Positions 43,801 through 53,141 are shown, numbered from the stretch's first letter. The stretch: DNA of 64,000 nucleotides from Paenibacillus sinopodophylli (GCF_005930355.1 NZ_VDBO01000004.1:103923-167922), one strand, 5' to 3'. Translations and numbers: made by a program. Notes: generated by a model from the sequence alone, not told the origin.

Positions 43801-44864
43801 CCTCCGTGTTAACTGTGGTGCCGCTCACGAGTCGCACTGATCACCGACGGTCCATCATCATCGTCCTGATGATCGCATGTGTCGCCGCCGTGGTACTCTC
43901 CGTATCCATCGGATCGGTCCCGATCTCTCCTGACCGGGTCCTGTCGGTGATCGCCGATCACATCCTCCCATGGAGCGTCTCCACCGCAGCAACGGATGTG
44001 GAGGCGCGCATCATCTGGGAGTTTCGGTTGCCGCGTGCTCTGCTCGGGCTCGTCGTCGGGTCTTCCCTCGGCGTGGCCGGCGCAGTTCTCCAAGCGGTGG
44101 TGCGCAATCCGCTCGCCGATCCTTTCGTGTTCGGGATTTCCTCTGGCGCGTCCGTCGCGGCTGTCGCGACTCTCACGCTGGGTTTAGGCGTCCTGACTGC
44201 CATCTCCGTCCCGGTGGCAGCCTTCGGTGGAGCCCTCGCAACGACACTGATCGTTTTTGCGCTCGCGCAGCGGCGAGGCCGCGTCACGCCAGGACGCTTA
44301 ATTCTTGCAGGCGTGGCGATGTCATACCTGCTCAGTTCCGTCACCAGTTATCTCGTCTTGCGTGCGAGTGCGCCAGGACAAGGCGTAAGTCAGGTACTCT
44401 CCTGGCTCTCCGGCAGCCTCGCCGCCGCTGAATGGGTCGATCTGGGCATACCTGCTGTCGTCCTTGTTGTCGCTACCGTGGTGCTCATTCTGTTAGCCCG
44501 GATTCTCAACGCGCTCCTGATAGGCGATGAAACTGCTGCGAGTCTCGGTGTAGATGTGGGGCGTTTCCGCCTTGTGATGTTCGTGATCACGTCGCTCCTC
44601 GTTGGAGTCGCCGTCGCAGTGAGTGGGGCAATCGGTTTCGTCGGGCTCGTGGTTCCGCACGCCGTCCGGATGATCGTCGGCTCAGATCATAAGTGGGTCT
44701 TGCCTACATCTGCTCTAGCTGGTGGGCTGCTGCTCGTCGTGGTAGACATCGCAGCGCGTCTGATCATCGCTCCGTCCGAACTGCCAGTGGGGCTACTTAC
44801 TGCTGCAATTGGTGCACCGTTCTTCCTCTGGATGTTAAGGCAATCCAGTAAAGGAGAAGCATGA
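43797..44864 (+). CDS. FecCD-family iron-siderophore ABC permease
   Basis: This 355-residue permease has about ten membrane segments: 'RLPRALLGLVVGSSLGVAGAVLQAVVRNPLADP' and 'GAIGFVGLVVPHAVRMIVG' are FecCD/BtuC hallmarks. It starts with GTG overlapping the previous stop by four bases (GTGA). Only one permease gene is present, so it should act as a homodimer. Codon use is strongly GC-rich. Confidence 0.92.
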   Translation: MTSVLTVVPLTSRTDHRRSIIIVLMIACVAAVVLSVSIGSVPISPDRVLSVIADHILPWSVSTAATDVEARIIWEFRLPRALLGLVVGSSLGVAGAVLQAVVRNPLADPFVFGISSGASVAAVATLTLGLGVLTAISVPVAAFGGALATTLIVFALAQRRGRVTPGRLILAGVAMSYLLSSVTSYLVLRASAPGQGVSQVLSWLSGSLAAAEWVDLGIPAVVLVVATVVLILLARILNALLIGDETAASLGVDVGRFRLVMFVITSLLVGVAVAVSGAIGFVGLVVPHAVRMIVGSDHKWVLPTSALAGGLLLVVVDIAARLIIAPSELPVGLLTAAIGAPFFLWMLRQSSKGEA

Positions 44865-45667
44865 GTACCCTGGGCGGCATGGATGCCGCCGCTCTCCACG
44901 TCGACGACGTTAAGGTCGAGATCGCTGGACGCACGATCGTCGAGGGAATCTCTCTGTCCGCCGACGGAGATGTCGTTGGACTCATCGGTCCCAATGGCAG
45001 CGGGAAATCGACCGTACTTCGCGCCGTCTACCGGATGCTTCGGCCCACCTCTGGGCGTGTGACGGCAGCGGATCGCGACGTTTGGGAATCCCGTCCGCGG
45101 GAGGCTGCCCGTGTGACGGCAGCCGTCGTCCAAGACGGACCAAGCGATCTCGAGCTGACCGTGACGGAGTGTGTCGCCACGGGGCGTATCGCACACGGCC
45201 GCCTCTTCGGGTCGGACAGACCGGAGGACGTCCTCGCGATCGAACGAGCGATGAGGAGGGCCGGCGTCAATGATCTAGCCGATCGTGACATGAGCACGCT
45301 GTCGGGCGGAGAGCGGCAGCGGGTTCAACTGGCGCGCGCCCTCGCGCAGGAGCCTCGCATCCTCGTGCTCGACGAACCGACGAACCATCTGGACATCCGT
45401 CACCAGCTCGAGCTGATGGCGCTCGTCCACGCACTGGGGGTTACGACCCTTGTAACTCTCCACGACCTTAATCTGGCTGCGGCGTACTGCGACCGCCTCG
45501 TCGTCCTTTCAGCAGGTAAAGTGGTCGCCTCGGGAACGCCCAGCGACACCCTGACCCCGGAACTGCTCCATGAGGTCTTCGGGATTCGCGCTCAGGGCAT
45601 CACCAATCCACTCACCGGGCGCCTGCAGCTTGCCTATGCCCACGAAAAGGAGATGAATTTTTCTTGA
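44861..45667 (+). CDS. Iron-siderophore ABC transporter ATPase (FecE/FepC-like)
   Basis: A 268-residue ATPase: Walker A 'GPNGSGKST', signature 'LSGGERQRVQLARAL', Walker B 'ILVLDEPTNHLD' and the switch His in 'VTLHDLNLAAAYCDRL'. It overlaps the permease gene by four bases (ATGA). The last codons ('EKEMNFS') fall in an AT-rich patch that continues into the next gene's start. Confidence 0.92.
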   Translation: MSTLGGMDAAALHVDDVKVEIAGRTIVEGISLSADGDVVGLIGPNGSGKSTVLRAVYRMLRPTSGRVTAADRDVWESRPREAARVTAAVVQDGPSDLELTVTECVATGRIAHGRLFGSDRPEDVLAIERAMRRAGVNDLADRDMSTLSGGERQRVQLARALAQEPRILVLDEPTNHLDIRHQLELMALVHALGVTTLVTLHDLNLAAAYCDRLVVLSAGKVVASGTPSDTLTPELLHEVFGIRAQGITNPLTGRLQLAYAHEKEMNFS

Positions 45668-45723
45668 ATAAAAAACTAGCTATTGAACCTGCAGATCACC
45701 TACGTCCAATAAACGGAGAGAGC

Positions 45724-46536
45724 ATGGTCGGAACAGAGAACATCGAACCCACTCAGCATGCCGCGACCCACGATCATCTGGCGGGGAGGCCCGACGATCC
45801 AGCGGCGCGAGCGGCGTGGGATCGCTCCGTAGCGGCGCATGACGCACTTGCGGCACTGCCGGGGGTGACGTTCACCGCCAACGAGGATGTCGTCATCGTC
45901 CTGCACCCTGGTTTCGACACTCTCGACGTGATCGGCCCGCACTACTTCCTAGCCTCCATGCTGGGGGCGAAGGTGCACTTGGCGACAACCGGAGCCATGG
46001 GCGAGCCAGTGACCAGCGCTGGAGGGCTGCCGCTGATTCCCACGACCACGCTGGAGAACGCCCCTGCTTCCCCAACCGTGCTGCTGGTGCCAGGCGGGGA
46101 CACACCCGTCCTCCTCGCCGATGAGGCCGCTATGGCAGCGATTCGCCGCATCGCTGCCGGGGCGGACATCGTCACGAGCGTGTGTACCGGTGCAATCGCC
46201 CTCGGGGCGGCCGGACTACTTGACGGAAGGCGCGCGACCACTCACTGGTCGATGCACCATCTGCTGGCTGGATATGGAGCCGAAGCCGTCGATGAGCGTG
46301 TCGTCATCGACGGGGACCTTATGACCGCCGCCGGGGTCACAGCGGGTATGGACCTTGCCCTTCGACTGGTGGCACGGCTCCGCGGCGACGAGTATGCCCG
46401 GTTCCTCGAACTCGGAGCGGAGTACGCGCCGCAACCACCGCTCGGAGCTGGGACACCTGATGAAGCCGGACCGGAACTCACCGCCCTCGCGCGAGACTTT
46501 TACGCCACACTCGAACATGCACTTCGCGCTGAGTGA
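45724..46536 (+). CDS. DJ-1/PfpI-family protein, isonitrile hydratase-like
   Basis: This 270-residue protein has a DJ-1/PfpI domain: 'VVIVLHPGFDTLDVIGPHYFL' near the start, 'VLLVPGGD', and the nucleophile elbow 'SVCTGAIALGAAGLLDGRRA' with Cys near residue 154, followed by 'TTHWSMHHLL'. This matches isonitrile hydratase (InhA)-like members more than the peptidase or chaperone types. A start at 45724 with GGAGAG upstream is chosen. A TTG at 45664 overlapping the ATPase stop is possible, but its 20 extra codons are AT-rich and differ in style from the rest. It is the last gene of the GC-rich operon. Function inferred from family only. Confidence 0.78.
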   Translation: MVGTENIEPTQHAATHDHLAGRPDDPAARAAWDRSVAAHDALAALPGVTFTANEDVVIVLHPGFDTLDVIGPHYFLASMLGAKVHLATTGAMGEPVTSAGGLPLIPTTTLENAPASPTVLLVPGGDTPVLLADEAAMAAIRRIAAGADIVTSVCTGAIALGAAGLLDGRRATTHWSMHHLLAGYGAEAVDERVVIDGDLMTAAGVTAGMDLALRLVARLRGDEYARFLELGAEYAPQPPLGAGTPDEAGPELTALARDFYATLEHALRAE

Positions 46537-46958
46537 CGCGCACTCGCCATTGCAACAAGGAAATGAATAATTTGCCTACTTGTCCTGTGTCAGAGATGAT
46601 GCAACTAAAAGAACTGATTGCTCATTATGTATAGGATTAGTGAAAATTAGCAGAACACATTCACCTGAAATGATCTAAAATTAAAACAATCAGCATTGCC
46701 GTATTAATGGCAACGCTGATTGTTTTTTTATATTTTTCTGCTGTCGATTTGTTATCGATTGACACTACCGTTGTATTCATGTTTCCGCAATGTTCAACCA
46801 TTGCGGCTATCTTCATAAGACCATAAAAAGCTCCTTTACATTAGATAGGGAAGGTAGACCTGTCCATAAATCTATTGAAAAGGATATCCTCATGTACAAG
46901 CGGATACTTGCATGTATAGCTCGCTTTGGCTATTCGGACACAATCGTTCACTTATTGC
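46537..46958. other. Intergenic stretch right of the island
   Basis: Composition drops back to AT-rich after about 46550. A 23-codon frame (46563-46634) lies at the junction without a well-spaced ribosome site. A terminator at 46683-46729 follows. A frame beginning at 46790 runs antisense into cydC and is not convincing. Confidence 0.4.
46683..46729 (+). terminator. Terminator of the GC-rich importer operon
   Basis: AAAACAATCAGC-TTGCC pairs with GGCAA-GCTGATTGTTTT and is followed by a T-run. The sequence is AT-rich and host-like. Confidence 0.88.
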
Positions 46959-48686
46959 CTATCTGTCTACATGAATCATTTGCTGCTCAATCTTTCGCAT
47001 TTCATACAAATAACCTTTGCGCTCCATTAATTCCACGAATGATCCCACTTCCACCAATTTGCCTTGATCTAAAACCACGATCTGATCCCAATCCTCAAGG
47101 CCGGCTAACCGATGACTGATTATGATAACGGTATCCCTTGATGCTGATGCAAGAAGACGTTGCATAATGCGATGTTCTGTAACGGAATCTAGTGATGAGG
47201 TCGGTTCGTCTAAGAGCCATAATTGCCCTCCTCGGAGCATAGATCTGGCAAGCGCTAGACGCTGTCGTTCGCCATCTGACCAATTCTCCCCCCGTTCATC
47301 CAAGAGGTCATCCAGAGATTTATTCAGCAGTTCTGCACTTTCGAGGACTGATGTTAACTGCTCATCTGTGTAGCCACTAGCATCTATTAACAAATTATCT
47401 CTGACGGTTCCACGGAAAAAATGATTGTGTTGCAGTACGACATTCGCTGCTCGCCAGATGCTTCCTTCATCGAGTTCCTCCGTAGACAGATGATTTAATC
47501 GGATTTGACCTGACATCGGAACATACAGACCGAGCAGTAGCTCAAACAATGTTGTTTTGCCCGATCCGCTTGATCCTACAATCGCGGTTTTAGAACCTGC
47601 GGGAATATGGAGATTGATGTCACCTAACACCGGACGCGTATCATCTCCGTAATGAAACGATACGCCGCTAATATCAATCGCTACTGGAAGATTGTCATCC
47701 AGCTTCCGATGCTTCTGGACGGTCGGTATACGATTCCCTGCATGCAATGTTTCTTCAAGTCGCTGAGCTGCATGCTCACTATCCTGCTTATACACAGGAA
47801 GTACAGCCATAGCCGCAGACTCATCAAATACGGTAAGGGCTGCCATGACCAACATAGCAAGGAAAACGCCGGCCAACGATCCATTATTAATAAGAAAGCT
47901 GCCAAGAAGCAGTACACTCCAGACAACTAAGAAAGAGAGCAGAACATGAAGGGTTTGACCTCTCAACAAATGGCGTGCAGCCATATATTGATCATTAACG
48001 AGTTTAGTAGAGGCTTGTTTCAGCTCCATCTCCTGCGTTCTCAATCGACCATAAACTTTAAGATCACGGAATCCATACAGCAACTCGGCAGCTTCTGTAG
48101 ACAATTGTGCACGCTGAAGTCGAACGCGTCCTCTACTCCGTCGTTGCCCCAGAAGTATTAACGATGGAATTAAAAAAGTCGTTATGAGCATACCAACTAT
48201 GAATAGTAAAGCTATCCAAACGGAATAGAACGAAACAAAAAGCACAGTAGCTAGAAAAACCATGATCAATACAATAGGCGGATAGGCAACACGCAAAAAA
48301 TAATGCTGGAGATCTTCTACATCGCCAACAAAACGTGCGAGCAAGTCTCCACTTCTCTTTTTGTTGAACAAGCCTGGAGATAAGGGAACTAATTTGGCGA
48401 AAAAGGTTGAACGCATTCGACTTAACAAAGAGAAGGTCGCTCTATGCGAATACATTCTTTCCGAATAACGGCTTGCCGCCCTAATTAACCCTAAGATCTT
48501 CACCAAAGAAGTTAAAATAATCAAAGTATAAAGCGGAGGAGAAAACACAGTCTGAGAGATCATATAGCCGCTTGCGGCAAACAAACTGACACCTGCTATG
48601 CCAGCAACGAAGCCGCCGATAATAGCCCAAGCGATATCCTTTTTCTCATGAAGAAGCGTTTGGGTCAAGATTGATCGTTCCTTCAT
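46959..48686 (-). CDS. cydC: Thiol reductant ABC exporter subunit CydC
   Basis: This 575-residue half-transporter has an N-terminal six-TM exporter domain and a C-terminal ATPase: Walker A 'GSSGSGKTT', signature loop 'WSDGERQRLALARS' (a variant of LSGGE) and Walker B 'LWLLDEPTSSLD'. With CydD it exports glutathione or cysteine-type thiols and is needed for cytochrome bd assembly. It overlaps cydD by four bases (ATGA) and ends the cydABDC operon, the order being A, B, D, C. Confidence 0.92.
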   Translation of the reverse strand: MKERSILTQTLLHEKKDIAWAIIGGFVAGIAGVSLFAASGYMISQTVFSPPLYTLIILTSLVKILGLIRAASRYSERMYSHRATFSLLSRMRSTFFAKLVPLSPGLFNKKRSGDLLARFVGDVEDLQHYFLRVAYPPIVLIMVFLATVLFVSFYSVWIALLFIVGMLITTFLIPSLILLGQRRSRGRVRLQRAQLSTEAAELLYGFRDLKVYGRLRTQEMELKQASTKLVNDQYMAARHLLRGQTLHVLLSFLVVWSVLLLGSFLINNGSLAGVFLAMLVMAALTVFDESAAMAVLPVYKQDSEHAAQRLEETLHAGNRIPTVQKHRKLDDNLPVAIDISGVSFHYGDDTRPVLGDINLHIPAGSKTAIVGSSGSGKTTLFELLLGLYVPMSGQIRLNHLSTEELDEGSIWRAANVVLQHNHFFRGTVRDNLLIDASGYTDEQLTSVLESAELLNKSLDDLLDERGENWSDGERQRLALARSMLRGGQLWLLDEPTSSLDSVTEHRIMQRLLASASRDTVIIISHRLAGLEDWDQIVVLDQGKLVEVGSFVELMERKGYLYEMRKIEQQMIHVDR

Positions 48687-50488
48687 TGGAATCCCCCTCT
48701 CCTCTGTACATCTACCATCTCGGCATATTGGGGCAGCCGTTTCATCAGGTCATCATGACTTCCGCTGTCGACGAGTGTCCCCTTTTCCATAAACAAAATA
48801 CAGTCGGCTTGTCGGATCGTATACAATCGATGAGCTACCGTGATTAAAGTAGCATCGATTGACAATTTCTCAATTGATCGCTGAAGCACACGCTCGGTAT
48901 ACAAGTCTAAACCAACTGTCGGTTCATCAAACATAATGACAGCAGGACGGTTCAAAAAGGCACGGGCCAGCGCAAGACGCTGCTTCTCACCGCCTGAAAG
49001 TCCCCTTCCGCCTTCACCAACTAGCGTATCGTAACCTTCCTCTAATCCATTAATCAGAGAGCTAAGTCCTGCTGCTTCTGCCGCTCCTTCAATTTCCGCT
49101 TGAGATACTTGCCTACGAGTTCCCATCATGATGTTATCACGCAAAGATCCAGCAAAAATATAAGGATGTTGAGTAATATAGCTCATTTGCTCAAACCATG
49201 ACTCTTCCCACGCAGGAGACAATACCCTGTTATTAACCTGTACCTCTCCGGATAACGGACGAATTAACCCAGCAAGAATATGCATGAAGGTTGTTTTGCC
49301 TGCACCGCTTGGCCCAACAATGGCGATTTTTTCTCCCGGTCTGATATGGACGGTGTCGACAGCAAGTTCGAATTTATTGTCCCCAAAGCTGAATTGGAGT
49401 TGATTTACTTCTATAGCAGGAGGCATCTGATGCATCACACTTCTATTTGAATCCTTCTCTTCACACGTCTCCTCATGGCCACTTTCCATTAGGTCACCGA
49501 GCGCTTGTTCAACCTTGCGAGCCGCCCCCATGCTTGTACGTCCGCTGTGAAACGCGGTGCCTGTGTTTTTGAGTAGGGAATAGAACTCCGGAGCTAGCAG
49601 TAGAACGAGAAAGGCTGTATCAAAAGACATGCTTTTGAAAACAAGAAGCTGCAACGCAAGCTCCAGCGCAATAAGTCCGATACTCAGCATCACGATTAAC
49701 TCAAGCATCAATGTGTTGGTAAATGCAATTCGCAAGATACCTATCGTTGCATCGCGAAACCCAAGACTGCTGCGTTCAATTTCTTGTTGTTGGCGATTCA
49801 CGCGTCCGAATAACTTAAGCGTGAGCAAACCTTGCAGAGAATCAAGAAAAGTGCCGGAGAATTCCGTTAACTGTGTGTACTTTTCCTCAGATTTTTTCTG
49901 AGTCTGCAAACCGACGAGTATCATAAATATAGGGATAAACGGGGCGGAAGCCAGCATGATGAATCCTGATGCAGGATGTTGGAAGAATACAGCGATCAGC
50001 AATAAGAGCGGAATAAATGAAGCTTCCATTAATCGTGGTACATATTGGCTGAAGTAGCTGTCGATCTCATCGACAGCGTCCAGCAACACGCTTACCTTTC
50101 CGCCAGTTTGTCCGCCCAGAGCCGTCAATAAGGGGTTTTTAGTCATATTCCTTATCAACGCATCCCTTATATTAGATTTGGAGACGGCGGCAAGCATGAT
50201 GCCCGTCCTGCCTATTCCATAGGAGAGTACGGTGCGGGCTATGATTACGGCAAGCATAGTACCAAGTAGAGCGGCTATAGATAACAACGAAGTTCCTTTA
50301 ACAAAGACCTCATTCACGATAGTAGCTAATAAAGTGGCTTGGCTTATAATCATTATGCCTAACCCCACTGCAAAAACTCCCAATAGAAGAAGCTTCCTCC
50401 TTTGCATCGCCAATTGCTGTGACAATAAGCCGGTTCTTCTCTTCAATGCAACATCCCTCCTGTTCTCTTCTCGCGAGAGTCCATTCAC
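48683..50488 (-). CDS. cydD: Thiol reductant ABC exporter subunit CydD
   Basis: A 601-residue partner of CydC: an exporter-type membrane domain, then Walker A 'GPSGAGKTT', signature 'LSGGEKQRLALARAF' and Walker B 'VIMFDEPTVGLD'. It starts with GTG, sharing one base with the cydB stop (TAGTG), so translation is coupled. The canonical signature here and the altered one in CydC suggest one consensus and one degenerate ATP site in the heterodimer. Confidence 0.92.
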   Translation of the reverse strand: MNGLSREENRRDVALKRRTGLLSQQLAMQRRKLLLLGVFAVGLGIMIISQATLLATIVNEVFVKGTSLLSIAALLGTMLAVIIARTVLSYGIGRTGIMLAAVSKSNIRDALIRNMTKNPLLTALGGQTGGKVSVLLDAVDEIDSYFSQYVPRLMEASFIPLLLLIAVFFQHPASGFIMLASAPFIPIFMILVGLQTQKKSEEKYTQLTEFSGTFLDSLQGLLTLKLFGRVNRQQQEIERSSLGFRDATIGILRIAFTNTLMLELIVMLSIGLIALELALQLLVFKSMSFDTAFLVLLLAPEFYSLLKNTGTAFHSGRTSMGAARKVEQALGDLMESGHEETCEEKDSNRSVMHQMPPAIEVNQLQFSFGDNKFELAVDTVHIRPGEKIAIVGPSGAGKTTFMHILAGLIRPLSGEVQVNNRVLSPAWEESWFEQMSYITQHPYIFAGSLRDNIMMGTRRQVSQAEIEGAAEAAGLSSLINGLEEGYDTLVGEGGRGLSGGEKQRLALARAFLNRPAVIMFDEPTVGLDLYTERVLQRSIEKLSIDATLITVAHRLYTIRQADCILFMEKGTLVDSGSHDDLMKRLPQYAEMVDVQRRGGFQ

Positions 50489-51504
50489 TACTTCCGGCCC
50501 TTTACATAATCCGCATCAAATAAAAACAATTTAAAAACGAGAATGAGTGAAGGAATTAGTAAACATAATCCCCCTATGAAGGCAATGACCAATGCGATTC
50601 CCATCGACTCATGAGTTGCGCCGCCTTGAATGGTAATATACGGATCCAGAATGTAAGGGTAGTGACCAATGCCGTAAGCAAAAAACGCACAGAGAAACTG
50701 AAGCATGACACAAACAAAGGCTAGACCGTAACGACGAGCATGATAGAGATGCCATAGGGCGCACATATAAAATCCAACAGAAAGGGCCAGCAGCCACCAC
50801 AAATCCATCATGTTCTGAAAATGACGTTCGTTGTGCTGGCTCAAATAGATAAATGCCGTCAAAGCAGCAATAATGGTAGGGGTACTCCAGAACATCGCGT
50901 ACGTACGCAATAATTTCAGTGCTGGCAGATCACGTGCCCGCGACGCATAGAATGTCAAGAATGAAGCACTTATAAATAACACGGACACTATGGCTAGGGC
51001 CACGATGCTCCAGGAAAGCGGACTCGAGAACAATTCGAAATAGGCTAGCGCGACCACACCGTCCTGTTCCGTTATAAATCCGCCTTCCGAGAGGGTTAGC
51101 GCAACCGAAAGCGAGGCGGGGATAAGTAATCCAGTAGCTCCGTACAAGAACAGGTATGTCGTATTGTCCTTAGAGCCGTAATTCTCGAAAGCGTAAAATG
51201 AACCTCTTATCGCCAGCAATATAATTGCTATGCTCCCAGGTACAAGCAAAGCCGAACCGTAGTAATAAGCAGAATCCGGAAAAAAACCAACAATACCTAC
51301 AAAAAAGAATACGAAAAAAACATTTGTAATTTCCCATACCGGCGATAAATAACGAGAAATTAATCGATTGATCAAATGATCTTGTTTCGTTGCCCGAGCA
51401 TAAAATGCAAAAAATCCGGCTCCGAAATCAATGGATGCTACAATTAGGTAACCATACAAAAATATCCAAAGCACGGTAATGCCAATCAATTCGTAACTGA
51501 TCAA
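50488..51504 (-). CDS. cydB: Cytochrome bd ubiquinol/menaquinol oxidase subunit II
   Basis: A 338-residue membrane subunit with eight to nine hydrophobic segments: 'LWIFLYGYLIVASIDFGAGFFA' near the start is the CydB signature. It pairs with CydA in the quinol oxidase and overlaps it by four bases. It binds no heme itself but supports the complex. Confidence 0.94.
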   Translation of the reverse strand: MISYELIGITVLWIFLYGYLIVASIDFGAGFFAFYARATKQDHLINRLISRYLSPVWEITNVFFVFFFVGIVGFFPDSAYYYGSALLVPGSIAIILLAIRGSFYAFENYGSKDNTTYLFLYGATGLLIPASLSVALTLSEGGFITEQDGVVALAYFELFSSPLSWSIVALAIVSVLFISASFLTFYASRARDLPALKLLRTYAMFWSTPTIIAALTAFIYLSQHNERHFQNMMDLWWLLALSVGFYMCALWHLYHARRYGLAFVCVMLQFLCAFFAYGIGHYPYILDPYITIQGGATHESMGIALVIAFIGGLCLLIPSLILVFKLFLFDADYVKGRK

Positions 51505-52859
51505 TTCGATCCCTCTTTCCCTATCGGCGGCAATTCTTTATCCTGCAAATACTTGTTGAATTCCAAATCCGCAGGGTTATTCCGGAATAATCGGCGAAGC
51601 ACGATAACGCATAACACGCCCAGCACAATATATAACAATAGAAACAGGAAAAATAGAAATACAACACTCGGTGATGAGGTAGCTGCTTCCTCCACACGCA
51701 AGTACCCGCGTATCATCCACGGCTGTCTTCCAATCTCAGCATAGAACCAGCCCATCTCCACACTAAGGAAAGCCAAAGGAGCAGAAACGATAATAGCTCG
51801 CAGCAGCCATCGATTGATCTCCTCTCGTTTCTTGAGCAACAGAAGGGCAAAATACAGTACTGCCACTCCCATTAAGACGAATCCAATACCAGCCATTGCA
51901 TCAAACATATAATGAACGATTAACGGCGGAAGCTCATCTGATGGAAACTCCTCCAATCCGGTTACCTCAGCGTCAAAGTCTCCAAAGGCAAGAAAGCTGA
52001 GTGCTTTTGGAATACGCAACGCCCCCATAACTTCTCGCTCTGCATTGAGCCAGCCCAGCAGAATTAGATCTGCTCCGCGTTCTGTTTCAAAATGCCACTC
52101 TGCTGCAGCCAGCTTCTCCGGCTGATGCTTGGCAAGAAACTTGGCTGACACATCTCCAGCTATCGCCGTCAGTACGCTAAATGTTAGTACGATAGACATC
52201 ATAAGCTTTAACGATTTTTGTGCGTAATCGGATTTTCCTTTTTTCAGAATAGTAAGAGCGGCTATCCCTGCCAGCAAAGCTGCGCCTGTCAAATATGCCG
52301 ATGCTAGAACGTGAAATGCTTTGGAGGGGCTAGCCGCATTTAACATTGCTTCTATTGGATTAACAGCTACAAAATGACCAGCCTCGAGAATAAATCCTCC
52401 TGGTTGATTCATGAAGCCATTTACCGTAGTAATAAATAACGCCGACATCCCGGCTCCGATAACTATCGGAATGGTTAGAAGCCAATGTATATATGGATTT
52501 CGAAATCGATCCCATGTATACATGTAAATGCCAAGAAAAATCGCTTCAAAAAAGAAGGCGAAAACCTCCATAAACAAAGGCAACGCGATCACATTGCCTG
52601 CCATTTGCATAAAGTTGGGCCAAACGAGTGAAAGCTGCAAAGCTATCGCCGTTCCGGTAACTACACCGACTGCTACAGAAATGACAAAGCCTCGTGTCCA
52701 TCTCTTCGCCATAAGAATGTAATGAGCGTCTTTCTTTCGAATACCAACAAACTCTGCGATCGCAATCATTAAGGGAATACCCACGCCGACCGTTGCGAAA
52801 ATGACGTGGAATGACAGCGTCAGCCCTGTCAACAACCTACTCCACAATACCGTATCCAT
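51501..52859 (-). CDS. cydA: Cytochrome bd quinol oxidase subunit I
   Basis: This 452-residue subunit has His18 ('LSFHVIFATVGVG'), a proposed heme ligand, 'KHQPEKLAAAEWHFET' around the b595/Q-loop region, and 'GWFYAEIGRQPW', the GRQPW quinol-oxidase motif. The Q-loop is short, as in Firmicute members. The enzyme oxidises menaquinol and reduces O2 at low oxygen tension. GGAGGAG precedes the ATG. It is the first gene of the operon, with a candidate Rex site about 140 bases upstream. Confidence 0.94.
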   Translation of the reverse strand: MDTVLWSRLLTGLTLSFHVIFATVGVGIPLMIAIAEFVGIRKKDAHYILMAKRWTRGFVISVAVGVVTGTAIALQLSLVWPNFMQMAGNVIALPLFMEVFAFFFEAIFLGIYMYTWDRFRNPYIHWLLTIPIVIGAGMSALFITTVNGFMNQPGGFILEAGHFVAVNPIEAMLNAASPSKAFHVLASAYLTGAALLAGIAALTILKKGKSDYAQKSLKLMMSIVLTFSVLTAIAGDVSAKFLAKHQPEKLAAAEWHFETERGADLILLGWLNAEREVMGALRIPKALSFLAFGDFDAEVTGLEEFPSDELPPLIVHYMFDAMAGIGFVLMGVAVLYFALLLLKKREEINRWLLRAIIVSAPLAFLSVEMGWFYAEIGRQPWMIRGYLRVEEAATSSPSVVFLFFLFLLLYIVLGVLCVIVLRRLFRNNPADLEFNKYLQDKELPPIGKEGSN

Positions 52860-52997
52860 GCCGATGGCTCCTCCTTTTTGTTCCTATACTTCTATAGGAT
52901 AATAACATTAGCTATTAGTATAAATGGTCTCCGTAGGTATCGTATGACTCTATCGAGGGGGGACCTGTGACAATAACGCTAAAAAAAAATGGCCACT

Positions 52998-53024
52998 TTG
53001 TGAAAAAAGGCACATTGTTGTCAA
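52998..53024 (-). promoter_or_regulatory. Candidate Rex operator and -35 box of the cyd operon
   Basis: TTGTGAAAAAAGGCACAT (52998-53015) has the TGTG-N8-CACA spacing of Rex sites (TTGTGAA-N4-TTCACAA), with weaker right-hand matches. On the minus strand TTGACA (53019-53024) lies directly beside it, so Rex binding would cover the promoter. Rex senses NADH/NAD+ and represses cydABCD in Bacillus subtilis (established). The -10 box is poor. Confidence 0.5.
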
Positions 53025-53141
53025 TCATGTGACTTTGAGCAAAAGAATCAGAAAATGGCTCAAACGAGCCATTAAACTACATGATCATTTCCTTATATAA
53101 TGATTAGAATACCTATATTCAATAAGAAGGGAGAACCTTTA

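Larger units (their letters stand above)
42843..46550 (+). other. GC-rich horizontally acquired segment
   Basis: From about 42843 to 46550 coding sequence has mostly G or C at third codon positions, unlike both flanks. Four same-direction genes are contained. An AT-rich interruption of about 65 bases occurs at 45655-45720. Decayed genes lie on the left and AT-rich DNA on the right. No integrase, transposase or terminal repeat is visible. Confidence 0.8.

Noticed and set aside
43958-46518. Many long alternative frames on both strands of the GC-rich block
   Set aside because: Long spurious frames are expected in GC-rich DNA; the four annotated genes have domain motifs and coupled starts, the others have none.
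46790-47119. 109-codon plus-strand frame reading into the cydC end
   Set aside because: It has no ribosome site, its second half is antisense to cydC, and it matches no recognised family; only a remnant at best.
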